A program made the translations under genes and the position numbers. This document shows positions 7,883 through 16,399 of a stretch of DNA of 64,000 nt, one piece after another. A model generated the notes under the pieces. It was not told the origin of the DNA. It worked only from the letters and a program-made list of their open reading frames with translations, and searched no databases. Each line of letters begins with the position of its first letter. Position 1 is the stretch's first letter. This DNA is from Methylobacterium sp. E-065. Its GTDB lineage: Bacteria > Pseudomonadota > Alphaproteobacteria > Rhizobiales > Beijerinckiaceae. The stretch is from the NCBI RefSeq assembly GCF_022829605.1, contig NZ_JAKSYD010000188.1, forward strand, positions 124,001-188,000. The letters are read 5' to 3'.

Positions 7883-8797
7883 TCACGCCGTCTCCCAGAT
7901 GCCGGTGCGTGCGAGCTGCGGCGCCGGCTCGGGCCGGCTCCAACGCAGGGGTATGGCGGCCTGGCGTCGCCAGCCACGCTCAACAGTGAACGACCAAGAC
8001 CGTTGCGCGCCCATGAGGCCCGCCGCTCCCAGGCCACTCCAGTCGATCGCCGTCCGCCCCTGCAGAACCAGGAGGTCGCCGCGCGCGAAGTCGAGGAACA
8101 GGAGCGCTGCCCGGTTCTCCCCGAGGAGGTTACCCAGGGTATTGTAGTAGCGGTTCCCGGAGAAGTCCGGCACGGTCAGCACGTCACCGTCGACCCGGAC
8201 GAAGCCCGGCCGGCCGCCCCGGTGCGAGATGTCCGCGCCGCCGTCCGCGAGGCCGTCCCGGGATCGGGTCGCGACGAACAGCGTGTCGGCGCCGCGGATC
8301 AGGGCCGTGGCGCCCGCGTCGAGGGCCGACAGGGATTCGATCGGTCCCGGCGAGCGCTGCACCGGCTCGGCCACGCGCCTCTGAATGTATTGGGGGCAGT
8401 TGCCGAAGCTCTGGGCGACGGCAATCGTCATCCCATCCCCGTCGCGCCGCACGATGCGGCCGTTGGCCCGGTTGCGCCGACGCGTCGCGAAATCGAGGCC
8501 GAGCAGGCCGGCCTCGGCGCCCGGCACGAGCGCGCGGGCCGCCGGATCGGCCGGGTCGAGGGCCGCCGCGATGGTGAGGTGCGTCGCGTCGGGCGATCGC
8601 ACGAAGCCTGGCTGCCCCGTCAGAACGGTGGCGATCGGCGCGCCGTCGGCGTCCACCGTGCCGGCGAAAAGGTAGGGCAGGCCCGCGAAGAACATGCGGT
8701 GCTGCTCGGGCATGAAGGGGCGGATCGCCGGGGTCTCGCCGAGGACGTGGCCGGCCCGCTGTTGAGCCAGAAGCTCGTCGGCATGGAAGCTCGCCAT
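7883..8797 (-). CDS. Pyridoxamine 5'-phosphate oxidase-fold flavin-binding protein
   Basis: A 304-residue protein starting at ATG 8795-8797 (MASFHADELL), 8 bases after the glutathione transferase stop. The central part (FFAGLPYLFAGTVDADGAPIATVLTG, then a second half with FVATRSRDG and GRPGFVRVDGDVLTVPDFSGNRYYNTLGN) is the split-barrel FMN-binding fold of the PNPOx family, in the longer two-lobed form often found beside glutathione transferases or ferredoxin reductases. It probably binds FMN or a related cofactor in the cytoplasm. It is not PdxH: the segment FGNCPQYIQRR belongs to the uncharacterised subfamily. Its tight pairing with a glutathione transferase suggests detoxification, which is inference. 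Confidence 0.8.
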   Translation of the reverse strand: MASFHADELLAQQRAGHVLGETPAIRPFMPEQHRMFFAGLPYLFAGTVDADGAPIATVLTGQPGFVRSPDATHLTIAAALDPADPAARALVPGAEAGLLGLDFATRRRNRANGRIVRRDGDGMTIAVAQSFGNCPQYIQRRVAEPVQRSPGPIESLSALDAGATALIRGADTLFVATRSRDGLADGGADISHRGGRPGFVRVDGDVLTVPDFSGNRYYNTLGNLLGENRAALLFLDFARGDLLVLQGRTAIDWSGLGAAGLMGAQRSWSFTVERGWRRQAAIPLRWSRPEPAPQLARTGIWETA

Positions 8798-8805
8798 GGC
8801 ACACC

Positions 8806-9432
8806 TCAGACGGGTTCGGGGATGGAAGAGGTCGGCATCGGGACGAAACCCGGCAGCGCCTCCACGCGGGCGAGCCACGCCCGCACGGCCGGGTAGGGCG
8901 CCAGCGACACACCGCCCTCCGGTGCGTGGGCGACGTATGAATAGCAGGCGATGTCGGCGAGCGTCGCCCGGTCGGTCGCGAGGTAGGGGCGATTGGCCAG
9001 ATGGCCGTCCATGAAGGTAAGGATCCGGGCCGCCGCGGCATGGACGGTGGCGCGGTCGGCCTGGGCGCCGAACACCACCATCAGCCGGGCAAGCGCCGGC
9101 CCATACCGCACCTCGCCGGCCGCGATGGACAGCCAGCGCTGGACCTGCGCGGCGCCGAGCGGATCACCCGGCATCCAGCCGCTGTCCGGCGCGTAGCGCA
9201 CAGCGAGATAGACCAGGATCGCGTTGCTGTCGGCGATCACCGTGTCGCCGTCAGTCAGAACCGGGATCTGGCCGAGGGGGTTGAGGCGCCGGAAGGCTGC
9301 CGCCTCCCGTTGCGCGGCACTCGCCGCCTCGACGAAGCGAAAGGGCAGCTCGAGCAGGGATAGAAACAGCTCGGCGCGGTGCGAGTGGCCTGAGAGGCGC
9401 AGGCCGTAGAGGGTGAGATCGGGTTCGGTCAT
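8806..9432 (-). CDS. Glutathione S-transferase family protein
   Basis: A 208-residue enzyme with the two GST domains: the thioredoxin fold begins with LTLYGLRLSGHSHRAELFLSLL, and the glutathione-site segments NPLGQIPVLTDGD and IADSNAILVYLAVRYAP are clear. The helical domain has NRPYLATDRATLADIACYSYVAHAPEGGV, typical of the proteobacterial subgroup acting in detoxification. It differs clearly from the other GST at 7222, so the two are not a recent duplication. It is first in a two-gene unit with the PNPOx-fold protein and is divergent from the LysR regulator gene, which probably controls it, as LysR genes commonly regulate their divergent neighbour. Confidence 0.9.
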   Translation of the reverse strand: MTEPDLTLYGLRLSGHSHRAELFLSLLELPFRFVEAASAAQREAAAFRRLNPLGQIPVLTDGDTVIADSNAILVYLAVRYAPDSGWMPGDPLGAAQVQRWLSIAAGEVRYGPALARLMVVFGAQADRATVHAAAARILTFMDGHLANRPYLATDRATLADIACYSYVAHAPEGGVSLAPYPAVRAWLARVEALPGFVPMPTSSIPEPV

Positions 9433-9493
9433 CGTGTGCGTCTCCCTGACAGGACCGATATCGCCATTGCGCAGGTCGGCGAAAATACCGAGT

Positions 9494-9516
9494 CTGTGGC
9501 AGTCAGAATTTCACAG
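9494..9516. promoter_or_regulatory. Candidate LysR-type operator (CTGTG-N13-CACAG)
   Basis: The 97-base gap between the GST gene and the LysR gene holds the dyad CTGTG (9494-9498) and CACAG (9512-9516). A short interrupted dyad in a divergent LysR promoter is the usual binding-site layout. The call rests on position and symmetry only. Confidence 0.35.
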
Positions 9517-9529
9517 GTCACAACAATCG

Positions 9530-10426
9530 ATGGATCGCTTGGACGAACTCGCCCTTTTCGTCGCGATCGTCGATGCCGGCAGCCTCAGCGCGGCAGCGCG
9601 GCGGCTGCACCGCTCCGCCGCGGCGGCGACCCGGGCACTCGCCAGCCTTGAGGCCCGGGCGGGCAGTCGCCTCGTGGAGCGTACGACACGCCGCCTTGCC
9701 CCGACTCCGGCTGGCCTGGATCTCGCCGAGCGGGCCCGGGGCCTTCTTGCGGGATACGAGATGGCCGTGTCGGGGGCGTCGGGCGACGCGGTGCGCGGCC
9801 TCCTGCGGATCACGGCGCCGGTTCTGTTCGGACGCAAGCATGTCGCCCCGGTCGTGTCGGGCTTCCTCGATGCCTATCCGGAGACGCAGATCGAGCTTGT
9901 GCTGGCCGACCGCAACCTCGATCTCGTGGAGGAGGGGATCGACATCGCCCTGCGGATCGGACAGCTCGCGGAATCGCGCCTCCTGGCGCGCCGCGTTGGG
10001 CAGGTTGGCCAGATCGTGGTGGCGAGCCCGAATTACCTCGCCACCCGGGGGACGCCGCGCAAGCCCGCGGATCTCGCCGAGCACGATACCATCCTGGGCG
10101 TCGTGCGCTCGGGGCTGCGGGAATGGCGTTTCGGGGCGAGCCGCGTGCGCCTCGCGCCGCGCCTCATCGTCAATGAGGTCGAGGCCGCGTTGATCGCCGC
10201 CCGGGCAGGGCGGGGTATCGCGCGGGTCCTGTCGTACCAAGCTGCCGAGGACATTGCGGCCGGCCGCCTCGTCCGCCTGCTCGCCGCCCACGAGCCGCCG
10301 CCGGTGCCGGTGCAACTCGTGACCCCGAGCGCGGATTTCCGGCCAGCCCGGGTGAACGCCTTCCTGGACTTCGCCGCCGCAGCACTCCGGGCTTTGCCCG
10401 TGCTCCGCGCCGATGCCGCGGGCTAA
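9530..10426 (+). CDS. LysR-family transcriptional regulator
   Basis: A 298-residue regulator starting at ATG 9530 (MDRLDELALF). The winged helix-turn-helix is in the first 60 residues (FVAIVDAGSLSAAARRLHRSAAAATRALASLEARAG), followed by the linker helix and a two-lobed effector domain similar to the PBP2_CrgA-like group (LRITAPVLFGRKHVAPVVSGFL, PETQIELVLADRNLDLVEEGIDIALRIG). It should bind near its own promoter and activate the divergent GST/PNPOx-fold pair in response to an unknown small molecule. An in-frame upstream extension from 9413 has no family similarity and would overlap the GST gene, so the shorter start is preferred. Confidence 0.9.
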   Translation: MDRLDELALFVAIVDAGSLSAAARRLHRSAAAATRALASLEARAGSRLVERTTRRLAPTPAGLDLAERARGLLAGYEMAVSGASGDAVRGLLRITAPVLFGRKHVAPVVSGFLDAYPETQIELVLADRNLDLVEEGIDIALRIGQLAESRLLARRVGQVGQIVVASPNYLATRGTPRKPADLAEHDTILGVVRSGLREWRFGASRVRLAPRLIVNEVEAALIAARAGRGIARVLSYQAAEDIAAGRLVRLLAAHEPPPVPVQLVTPSADFRPARVNAFLDFAAAALRALPVLRADAAG

Positions 10427-10709
10427 CCCGCTGAGGGCGCTGGCGTCCTTGCAAGCGCAGTGAAGCAATCCGGGGCGGCGCCCGTTCAGTGAGCCCTGCG
10501 CTTGACTGAGTGGCATCGCTGCGCCCACGAATACGGTCGGGCGATCGGCTTTGGCGACGGCAAGATGTGTCTTCATCGACGCTTCCGATCTCTTCGCGGC
10601 CGGACTCTTGCTGATAGGCCTTTCGGAGCCTGATCGGACGCGCATTCGGGCTCCGCCGGTCCCGACCGGCCGACTGCCCCGACGCGCGACGATCGGATCA
10701 AGCCAGCCC

Positions 10710-11621
10710 ATGCGTCTGCTCTCTCTCCTCGCGGCCCTCGTCGCGCTGTCCATAGCCCAGCCGGCCCGGGCAGATACCCTCACTGGCACGCTCAAGAAGA
10801 TCCAGGACAGCAACCGGCTGGTCCTCGGCGTGCGCGATACTGCGCCCCCGTTCAGCTACATCGACCAGAACCAGAAGGTGGTCGGCTTCGCGATCGACAT
10901 CTGCATGAAGATCGCCGACGCGGTGAAGCGCGAGCTGAAGCGGCCGGGTCTTGAGGTCGGGATGGAGTTCGTCAACTCTTCGTCGCGCATCCCGCTGATC
11001 ACCAACGGCACGGTCGATCTCGAATGCGGGACGACGACCAACAACGCCGAGCGCAAGAAGCAGGTGGCGTTCACCAACACCCACTTCCTGACGGCGACCC
11101 GTTTCGTCTCGAAGAAGGATCAGCACATCGCCAGCCTGGACGATCTGCGCGGCAAGACCGTCTCGTCGGTCGCCGGCTCGACCAACATCCTGATGCTGAT
11201 CAAAGCCAACAACGAGCGCAGGCTCGGCATCACGGTGATCGCCGCCAAGGACGTCCCGGAAGCGTTCCTGATGGTCGAGACCGGCCGGGCGGCGGCCTTC
11301 GTGATGGACGACGTGCAGCTCAGCGTCGTGGCGGCCCAGTCCAAGGAGCCCGCCGCCTACGTGGTCAGCGACGAGACGCTGTCCAACCCGGAGCCCTACG
11401 GGATCATGATGCGCAAGGACGATCCGGCCTTCAAGGTGGTGGTGGACCGGGCCACCGCCGACCTCTACCGCAGCCCCGAAATCCAGACGATCTATGATCG
11501 CTGGTTCCTGAAGCCGGTGCCGCCGCGCGGCCTCACCTACAATGTGCCGTTGTCCTCCGCTTTGCGCTGGGCGTTCGACCATCCGACGGACGATTCGGAT
11601 CCTGCGTTCTACGCGCACTGA
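10710..11621 (+). CDS. Amino-acid ABC transporter periplasmic binding protein (GltI-like), orphan
   Basis: A 303-residue exported protein. The start at ATG 10710 gives a signal peptide (MRLLSLLAALVALSIAQPARA) with a likely cleavage after ARA, followed by the family-3 solute-binding fold: LVLGVRDTAPPFSYIDQNQ, GFAIDICMKIADAV, DLECGTTTNNAERKKQVAFT and RKDDPAFKVVVD. These match the glutamate/aspartate-binding proteins of polar amino-acid importers. No permease or ATPase gene is adjacent; the next gene is an MFS permease, so this protein either serves a transporter encoded elsewhere or has a sensing role. The 283-base gap before it presumably holds its promoter; I see no clear structure there. Confidence 0.88.
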   Translation: MRLLSLLAALVALSIAQPARADTLTGTLKKIQDSNRLVLGVRDTAPPFSYIDQNQKVVGFAIDICMKIADAVKRELKRPGLEVGMEFVNSSSRIPLITNGTVDLECGTTTNNAERKKQVAFTNTHFLTATRFVSKKDQHIASLDDLRGKTVSSVAGSTNILMLIKANNERRLGITVIAAKDVPEAFLMVETGRAAAFVMDDVQLSVVAAQSKEPAAYVVSDETLSNPEPYGIMMRKDDPAFKVVVDRATADLYRSPEIQTIYDRWFLKPVPPRGLTYNVPLSSALRWAFDHPTDDSDPAFYAH

Positions 11622-11704
11622 TCTGTCGCATATCGGGGTTCCGCTCAGGCCGGGGAGATGCGATGCGGCTTGACCGATCTTGGTCCGCGTCGCGAAGCGC
11701 CCCC

Positions 11705-12946
11705 ATGACCGACAGCACAGAACCGGCTCTCACCTCCGCGGCGGCCCGCGCCGCGCCGCCGGACACCTCGATCCCGCGCCTGATCGTCGTGCTGGCCTGC
11801 GCGGGGTTCGGCAGCACCTTCGCGCTGCGCTCGGTCGAACCCCTGGTCGGCGTACTCGCCCGGGATCTCGGCAGCGACGCCCACACGGTAGCGCTGCTCT
11901 CCACCGCCTTCGCGCTGCCCTACGCGTTCATCCAGCCTGTGCTGGGGCCGGTCGGCGATGCGTTGGGCAAGGAGCGGGTGATGAGCACCTGCCTCGCGGT
12001 GCTCGCCGTGGCCCTCACCCTGTGCAGCATCGCCCCCGATATCGGCAGCCTGTTCGGCCTGCGGATGCTGGCGGGCGCGGCGGCCGGCGGCTGCATCCCG
12101 CTCTCCCTGGCGCTGCTCGGCGACCGCGTGCCGATGGAGGGCCGCCAAGTGGCGATCGGGCGCTTCCTGGTCGCGGTGATCCTCGGCCAGCTCTCCGGCT
12201 CGACCTTCGCGGGCCTGATCGAGGCGGCGATCGGCTGGCGCGGCGTCTTCGCGGTCACCGCCGCGGTGGCGGCCTTCGCGTGCGCTGCGACCGTGCTGGG
12301 TTTCGACAGGGCTGGCCGGGCCCCCGCCCGCCGCCCGGCCTTCGGAGAGGCGGTGACACGCTATCGGACGATTCTGGGCAATCCCCGGGCGCGGGTGCTG
12401 TTCTCGGCGGTGTTCATTGAGGCGATCGCGATCTTCGGCGTCTTTCCGCACCTCGCGCCGCTGATCGAGGCCCGTGGCGAGGGCGGTCCGCGCGAGGCCG
12501 GCCTCGTGCTGGCGGGTTTTGCAATCGGCGGCCTGGTCTACTCGGCGCTGGTCGGGTTGCTGGTGCGGCTGCTCGGCCTGCCGCGGATGCTGATCGGCGG
12601 CGGCCTGATCTGCGGCGCGTCGCTCACCGTGGTCGGACTTGCCGGCACGTGGCAGGTCGATTGCGCCGCGCTCACCGCCATGGGGCTCGGCTTCTACATG
12701 CTGCACAACACCTACCAGACCCAGGTGACGGAGGTCGCGCCCAAGGCGCGGGCCTCCGCGGTGGCACTCCACGCCTTCTCGTTCTTCTGCGGGCAGGCGC
12801 TCGGCGTCGCAGTGATCGGGCAGGCGCTGGTCCGGCTCGGTCAGTTCGGGGCGCTCATGGGCTGCGCCATCACCATCCTGGCGCTGGGGATCGGCACCGC
12901 CTATGCCCTGCGGCAGAAGCCGGCGCCGGTGGCATTCCCGGGGTGA
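11705..12946 (+). CDS. MFS transporter
   Basis: A 413-residue inner-membrane protein with about twelve hydrophobic segments. The loop between helices 2 and 3 has the family motif A in the form GPVGDALGKERVM, and helix 4 begins with LFGLRMLAGAAAGGCIPLSLALLGDRVP, as in drug or metabolite:proton antiporters. An ATG at 11663 would add 14 residues; the start at 11705 (MTDSTEPAL) is preferred since the added residues are not hydrophobic and lie close to the preceding gene. The substrate is unknown. It is convergent with the FAD oxidoreductase gene, with 7 bases between stops. Confidence 0.85.
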   Translation: MTDSTEPALTSAAARAAPPDTSIPRLIVVLACAGFGSTFALRSVEPLVGVLARDLGSDAHTVALLSTAFALPYAFIQPVLGPVGDALGKERVMSTCLAVLAVALTLCSIAPDIGSLFGLRMLAGAAAGGCIPLSLALLGDRVPMEGRQVAIGRFLVAVILGQLSGSTFAGLIEAAIGWRGVFAVTAAVAAFACAATVLGFDRAGRAPARRPAFGEAVTRYRTILGNPRARVLFSAVFIEAIAIFGVFPHLAPLIEARGEGGPREAGLVLAGFAIGGLVYSALVGLLVRLLGLPRMLIGGGLICGASLTVVGLAGTWQVDCAALTAMGLGFYMLHNTYQTQVTEVAPKARASAVALHAFSFFCGQALGVAVIGQALVRLGQFGALMGCAITILALGIGTAYALRQKPAPVAFPG

Positions 12947-12953
12947 GTGATCC

Positions 12954-14195
12954 TCAGGGCCGCCCCATCGCCAGCGCCTTGAGGTCGAAACCCGGATCGG
13001 CCGCCTGATCCGGCGTCAGCGGTGTCCCGGCTGTGAGGAGACGCCGGGCAATCATGTGGTCGCCGGCCCGGTCGACGGATTCCACTGCGCTCAGGCGCCC
13101 GTCGCGGAAGCGGAACACCGAGAAGGCCGGCCCGGAGCCGCGGACCACGCTGGCATCGCTGGCACCCGACAGCCCGGCGATCTGCAGCTTGTGCGGGCCC
13201 TGGTCGCTCCAGAACCAGGGCAAGGCACCGTAGGCGGCGGGCTTGCTCAGCAGCCGGGCCGCGACGCACCGGCCCTGGTCGATGGCGTTCTGCACGGATT
13301 CGATCCGCACGGTGCCGTCGGCCGTGAGCCCGGACGCGAAGGGGCTCGGGAACCGCGCGCAATCGCCGATCGCCGAGATGGCCGGATCGGGGGTGGCGAG
13401 GAAGGCATCGACGTGGACGCCGTCCTGGGCCGGCAGCTCCGCCTCCGCGGCGAGGCTGCCGTTCGGAAGCACGCCGATGCCGACGAGGACGAGGTCGGCG
13501 GGGAGCTCCGTCCCGTCCGCGAGGGTAACGCCAGCCGCGCGACCGTCCCGGCTGGTGATCGCCGTTACGCCGGCCCCGAAGGCGAAGCGCACGCCCATCG
13601 CTTCATGGGCGGTCCGGAAGAACGCCCCCATTTCTGCGGAGACCGCCCGGGCCATGGGCCGATCGGCTGCCTCGATCACCGTCACGGACAGGCCCCGTGC
13701 GGCCGCGACCGCGGCGAATTCCAGCCCGATGAAGCCCGCGCCGACCACCACGATCGCCCGTGCCGCCTCGATTTCTGACCGAAGCGCATCGGCATCCGCG
13801 AGCCCGCGCAGCTGGTGTACGCCGCCCAGACTGGCCCCGGGGACCGGCAGGGGGCGGTTGCGGGCGCCCGTGGCGAGGACGAGGTGATCGTAGGCGAGAG
13901 GTTCGCCGTCCGACAGGTGGAGCCGCCGGGCCGCCCGATCGATCGCGGTGGCGCGGATCCCCGGCCGGTGCGTGATCGCGTGCTCGGCGAAGAAGCCGGG
14001 CTGGCGCAGGAACAGGCCCTCCCGGTCGGTCTTGCCGGCGAGGTAGGCCTTCGACAGGGGCGGGCGCTGGTAGGGGAGGGCGGTCTCGTCGCCCACCAGG
14101 GTGATCGGCTCCCGGAAGCCGCCCTCGCGCAGAGAGGCGGCGAGCTGGAAGCCTGCCTGGCCCGCGCCCGCGACGACGATCCCGGCCGCGATCAC
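12954..14195 (-). CDS. FAD/NAD(P)-dependent ferredoxin (rhodocoxin/putidaredoxin) reductase-like oxidoreductase
   Basis: A 413-residue flavoprotein. Residues 5-20 hold the FAD-binding IVVAGAGQAGFQLAA motif, ~145-160 the NAD-binding IVVVGAGFIGLEFA motif, and ISAIGDCARF near 285 contacts FAD. The C-terminal ~85 residues (LPWFWSDQGPHKLQIAGL) are the reductase-specific dimer domain. Such enzymes pass electrons from NAD(P)H to a 2Fe-2S ferredoxin or act on small redox partners. The GTG start at 14193-14195 overlaps the cbbR stop (GTGA), so it is translated as the second gene of a cbbR operon. A much longer frame upstream on this strand is only an open frame through cbbR. No ferredoxin or oxygenase gene is nearby, so the partner is unknown. 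Confidence 0.85.
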   Translation of the reverse strand: MIAAGIVVAGAGQAGFQLAASLREGGFREPITLVGDETALPYQRPPLSKAYLAGKTDREGLFLRQPGFFAEHAITHRPGIRATAIDRAARRLHLSDGEPLAYDHLVLATGARNRPLPVPGASLGGVHQLRGLADADALRSEIEAARAIVVVGAGFIGLEFAAVAAARGLSVTVIEAADRPMARAVSAEMGAFFRTAHEAMGVRFAFGAGVTAITSRDGRAAGVTLADGTELPADLVLVGIGVLPNGSLAAEAELPAQDGVHVDAFLATPDPAISAIGDCARFPSPFASGLTADGTVRIESVQNAIDQGRCVAARLLSKPAAYGALPWFWSDQGPHKLQIAGLSGASDASVVRGSGPAFSVFRFRDGRLSAVESVDRAGDHMIARRLLTAGTPLTPDQAADPGFDLKALAMGRP

Positions 14196-15139
14196 GCCCG
14201 GGCTCCAGCGAGGGCGAGGCCGCTCTGCGCGACCCCCGGAAGGCTGCGCGCGCCCTCCGTCATCAGGTAGGACCAGACCGCGGAGGCCGCCGGACCCAGT
14301 ACCTTGTCGGCGCGGCGAACCGCGTACCAGTCGCGCCGGATCGGCAGGCCCTTCACGTCGAGGAGCACGAGGCGCCCGCTGTCCAACTCCGCCGCGACCG
14401 AGTGCACCGAGAGCAGCGCGATGCCGAGCCCGGCCATCACCGCCTGCTTGATGGTCTCGTTCGAGCCCGTGTCGATCTCCAGCGGTGCCCGCTTGACCAG
14501 CACGCCGGCCATGAACTCCTCGAACACCATCCGCGTGCCCGAGCCTTCCTCCCGCAGGAAGAACGGCTGGTCGGTGAGATCCTCGCGGGTCAGGCCGACC
14601 TTGCCGGCCAGGGGATGGTCGGGGGCCGCGATCAGCACGATCGGGTGCGGTCCGAAGGTGGCGGCTTCGATCGGGAAATCCCGGGGCGGGCGACCCATCA
14701 GGGCGAAGTCGATCTCGTAGCCACGGAGCGCCTCCACGGTCTGGCCGCGGTTGCGCACCGACAGGCTGATCTCGACGCCCGGATGCTTCTTGACGAAGCC
14801 GGCGATCACCTGGGGCGCGAAGTACTTCGCAGTCGACACGACGCCGAGCGCGACGCGTCCGCCCTCGGCGCCGCGCAGGGTCCGCAACCGGTCGGTGCAG
14901 GTTTCCAAAACGGTGTTGATGCTGTCGATCGCCCAGAGCATCTCGCGGCCGGCATCGGTCGGCTTGAGACCGCCGGGTGTCCGGTCGAACAGCAGCAAAC
15001 CGGCTTCTTCCTCCAGTTGGCGGATGCGCGCGTAGAGCGCGGCCGAGGTCACGTTCAGTTCCTGGGCCGCCCGTGTCATGGTGCCGAGCCGGGCCACCGC
15101 CGCCACTGCCTGAAGCTGCTTGAGGGAGAGGTTGCGCAT
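14192..15139 (-). CDS. cbbR: LysR-type regulator CbbR
   Basis: A 315-residue LysR regulator. The N-terminal helix-turn-helix (LKQLQAVAAVARLGTMTRAA, then LNVTSAALYARIRQLEEEAG) and the effector domain (GRVALGVVSTAKYFAPQVIAGF, GPHPIVLIAAPDHPL) closely resemble CbbR proteins, which sense Calvin-cycle intermediates or NADPH and activate divergent cbb operons. The gene is divergent from fbp-prk-rpe-cbbY, the classic CbbR arrangement. In Methylobacterium, which mostly lacks RubisCO, CbbR-like control of phosphoribulokinase is expected to matter for methylotrophic growth. It is followed by an overlapping FAD oxidoreductase gene. Confidence 0.88.
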   Translation of the reverse strand: MRNLSLKQLQAVAAVARLGTMTRAAQELNVTSAALYARIRQLEEEAGLLLFDRTPGGLKPTDAGREMLWAIDSINTVLETCTDRLRTLRGAEGGRVALGVVSTAKYFAPQVIAGFVKKHPGVEISLSVRNRGQTVEALRGYEIDFALMGRPPRDFPIEAATFGPHPIVLIAAPDHPLAGKVGLTREDLTDQPFFLREEGSGTRMVFEEFMAGVLVKRAPLEIDTGSNETIKQAVMAGLGIALLSVHSVAAELDSGRLVLLDVKGLPIRRDWYAVRRADKVLGPAASAVWSYLMTEGARSLPGVAQSGLALAGARA

Positions 15140-15171
15140 CGCCGAGGTCTCGTATTTTTTGTGCTTTCATA

Positions 15172-15192
15172 CAAGATCGCACAGAAATCTTG
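15172..15192. promoter_or_regulatory. Candidate CbbR operator (CAAGAT-N9-ATCTTG)
   Basis: In the 182-base gap between cbbR and fbp, CAAGAT at 15172-15177 is matched by ATCTTG at 15187-15192. The dyad lies 33 bases from the cbbR start and ~130 bases upstream of fbp, where an autoregulating LysR protein would bind. The nearby run of T (15155-15160) is AT-rich in an otherwise GC-rich region, fitting a promoter. Confidence 0.45.
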
Positions 15193-15321
15193 AACGCCGG
15201 GCTACCGGTTCCTGTCGATCCGAGGGCCGGGACCGCTATCTTGCCGGCGGAGCGGCCGCTACAGAGCCCGCGCGGAACGCGCGATCCCGGTGGGCGGGAT
15301 CCGAGCAGGAAGGATAGGCCG

Positions 15322-16377
15322 ATGGCAAATTCAACGGCGATCGGGACGCCCCTCGAGGCCTGCCTGGCGCAGGCCGTGGCGGCAGACCCGGCGCTGAAGG
15401 ATGCTGCCGTGGTGATCGCCGCGGTGGCGCGTTCGGCGGTGGAGATCAGCGAGCGGATCGGGCGTGGTGCGCTCGGCGGCGACCTCGCGGCGGCCGGCGA
15501 CCACAACAGCGACGGCGACGTGCAGAAGGCGCTCGACGTGATCGCTCACGAGAGCGTGACGGCCGCCTTGCGGGGCGCCCCCGTGGCCGAGGTCGCCTCC
15601 GAGGAGGCCGAGGAGGTGATGCGGCTGAACCCGGACGCGCCGCTCGCCGTCGCGATCGATCCCCTCGACGGGTCTTCCAACATCGGCGTCAACATGGCGG
15701 TGGGGATGATCTTCGGCATCCGGCCGTCGATCAAGGACCCGGCCAATCCGCTCGCCTCGTTCACGACCCCCGGCACGGCGCAGATTGCGGCCGGCTTCGT
15801 GACCTACGGCCCCGCTACGGCACTGATCCTGACGCTCGGCCAGGGCACCCAATCCTACGTGCTCGACCGCAAGGACGGGACGTTCAAGCTGACGAGCCCG
15901 GCCATGGCGGTGCCCACCTCCGCCAAGGAATTCGCCATCAACGCCTCGAACGCCCGGCACTGGGACGCCCCCGTGAAGGCCTATATCGAGGATTGCCAGC
16001 GTGGCACCGAGGGCCCACGCGACAAGGACTACAACATGCGCTGGCTTGCCTCCCTGGTGGCCGATATCCAGCGCGTGCTGACCCGGGGCGGCGTGTTCCT
16101 CTACCCGGGCGATGCCCGGAAGAACTACGCCCGCGGCCGCCTGCGGCTGCTCTACGAAGTCGCCCCCGTGGCGATGCTGGTGGAGCAGGCCGGCGGCGCG
16201 GCCACGGACGGACAGACGCGCATCCTCGACCTCGTGGCAACCGGCATCCACGAGCGCGCCCCGCTGGTCTGCGGCTCCACCGAGGAGGTGGATTGCGTCG
16301 CAACCTATTACGGGGGCGGCAAGCCCGATGCCGGCCGCTCGCCGCTCTTCGGCCAGCGCGGCCTGATGCGGTCATAA
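15322..16377 (+). CDS. cbbF: Class I fructose-1,6-bisphosphatase
   Basis: A 351-residue cytosolic phosphatase that converts fructose 1,6-bisphosphate (and in some family members sedoheptulose 1,7-bisphosphate) to the monophosphate with Mg2+. The metal site motif IDPLDGSSNIGVNMAVGMIFGI is intact, and LYEVAPVAMLVEQAGGAATDG and the early SEEAEEV segment are typical of class I enzymes. The start at ATG 15322 follows an AGGA-rich ribosome site at about 15307-15315; a longer in-frame extension upstream is not conserved. It is first in a four-gene operon with phosphoribulokinase 22 bases downstream. Control by the divergent CbbR is expected. Confidence 0.93.
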   Translation: MANSTAIGTPLEACLAQAVAADPALKDAAVVIAAVARSAVEISERIGRGALGGDLAAAGDHNSDGDVQKALDVIAHESVTAALRGAPVAEVASEEAEEVMRLNPDAPLAVAIDPLDGSSNIGVNMAVGMIFGIRPSIKDPANPLASFTTPGTAQIAAGFVTYGPATALILTLGQGTQSYVLDRKDGTFKLTSPAMAVPTSAKEFAINASNARHWDAPVKAYIEDCQRGTEGPRDKDYNMRWLASLVADIQRVLTRGGVFLYPGDARKNYARGRLRLLYEVAPVAMLVEQAGGAATDGQTRILDLVATGIHERAPLVCGSTEEVDCVATYYGGGKPDAGRSPLFGQRGLMRS

Positions 16378-16399
16378 CCGCACCGTGAAGTCGTAAACG

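Noticed and set aside
14196..15506. Extension of the FAD oxidoreductase frame by 437 codons upstream, reading through cbbR
   Set aside because: The extra part has no family similarity and lies antiphase over the well-supported cbbR; the oxidoreductase fold starts exactly at GTG 14195.
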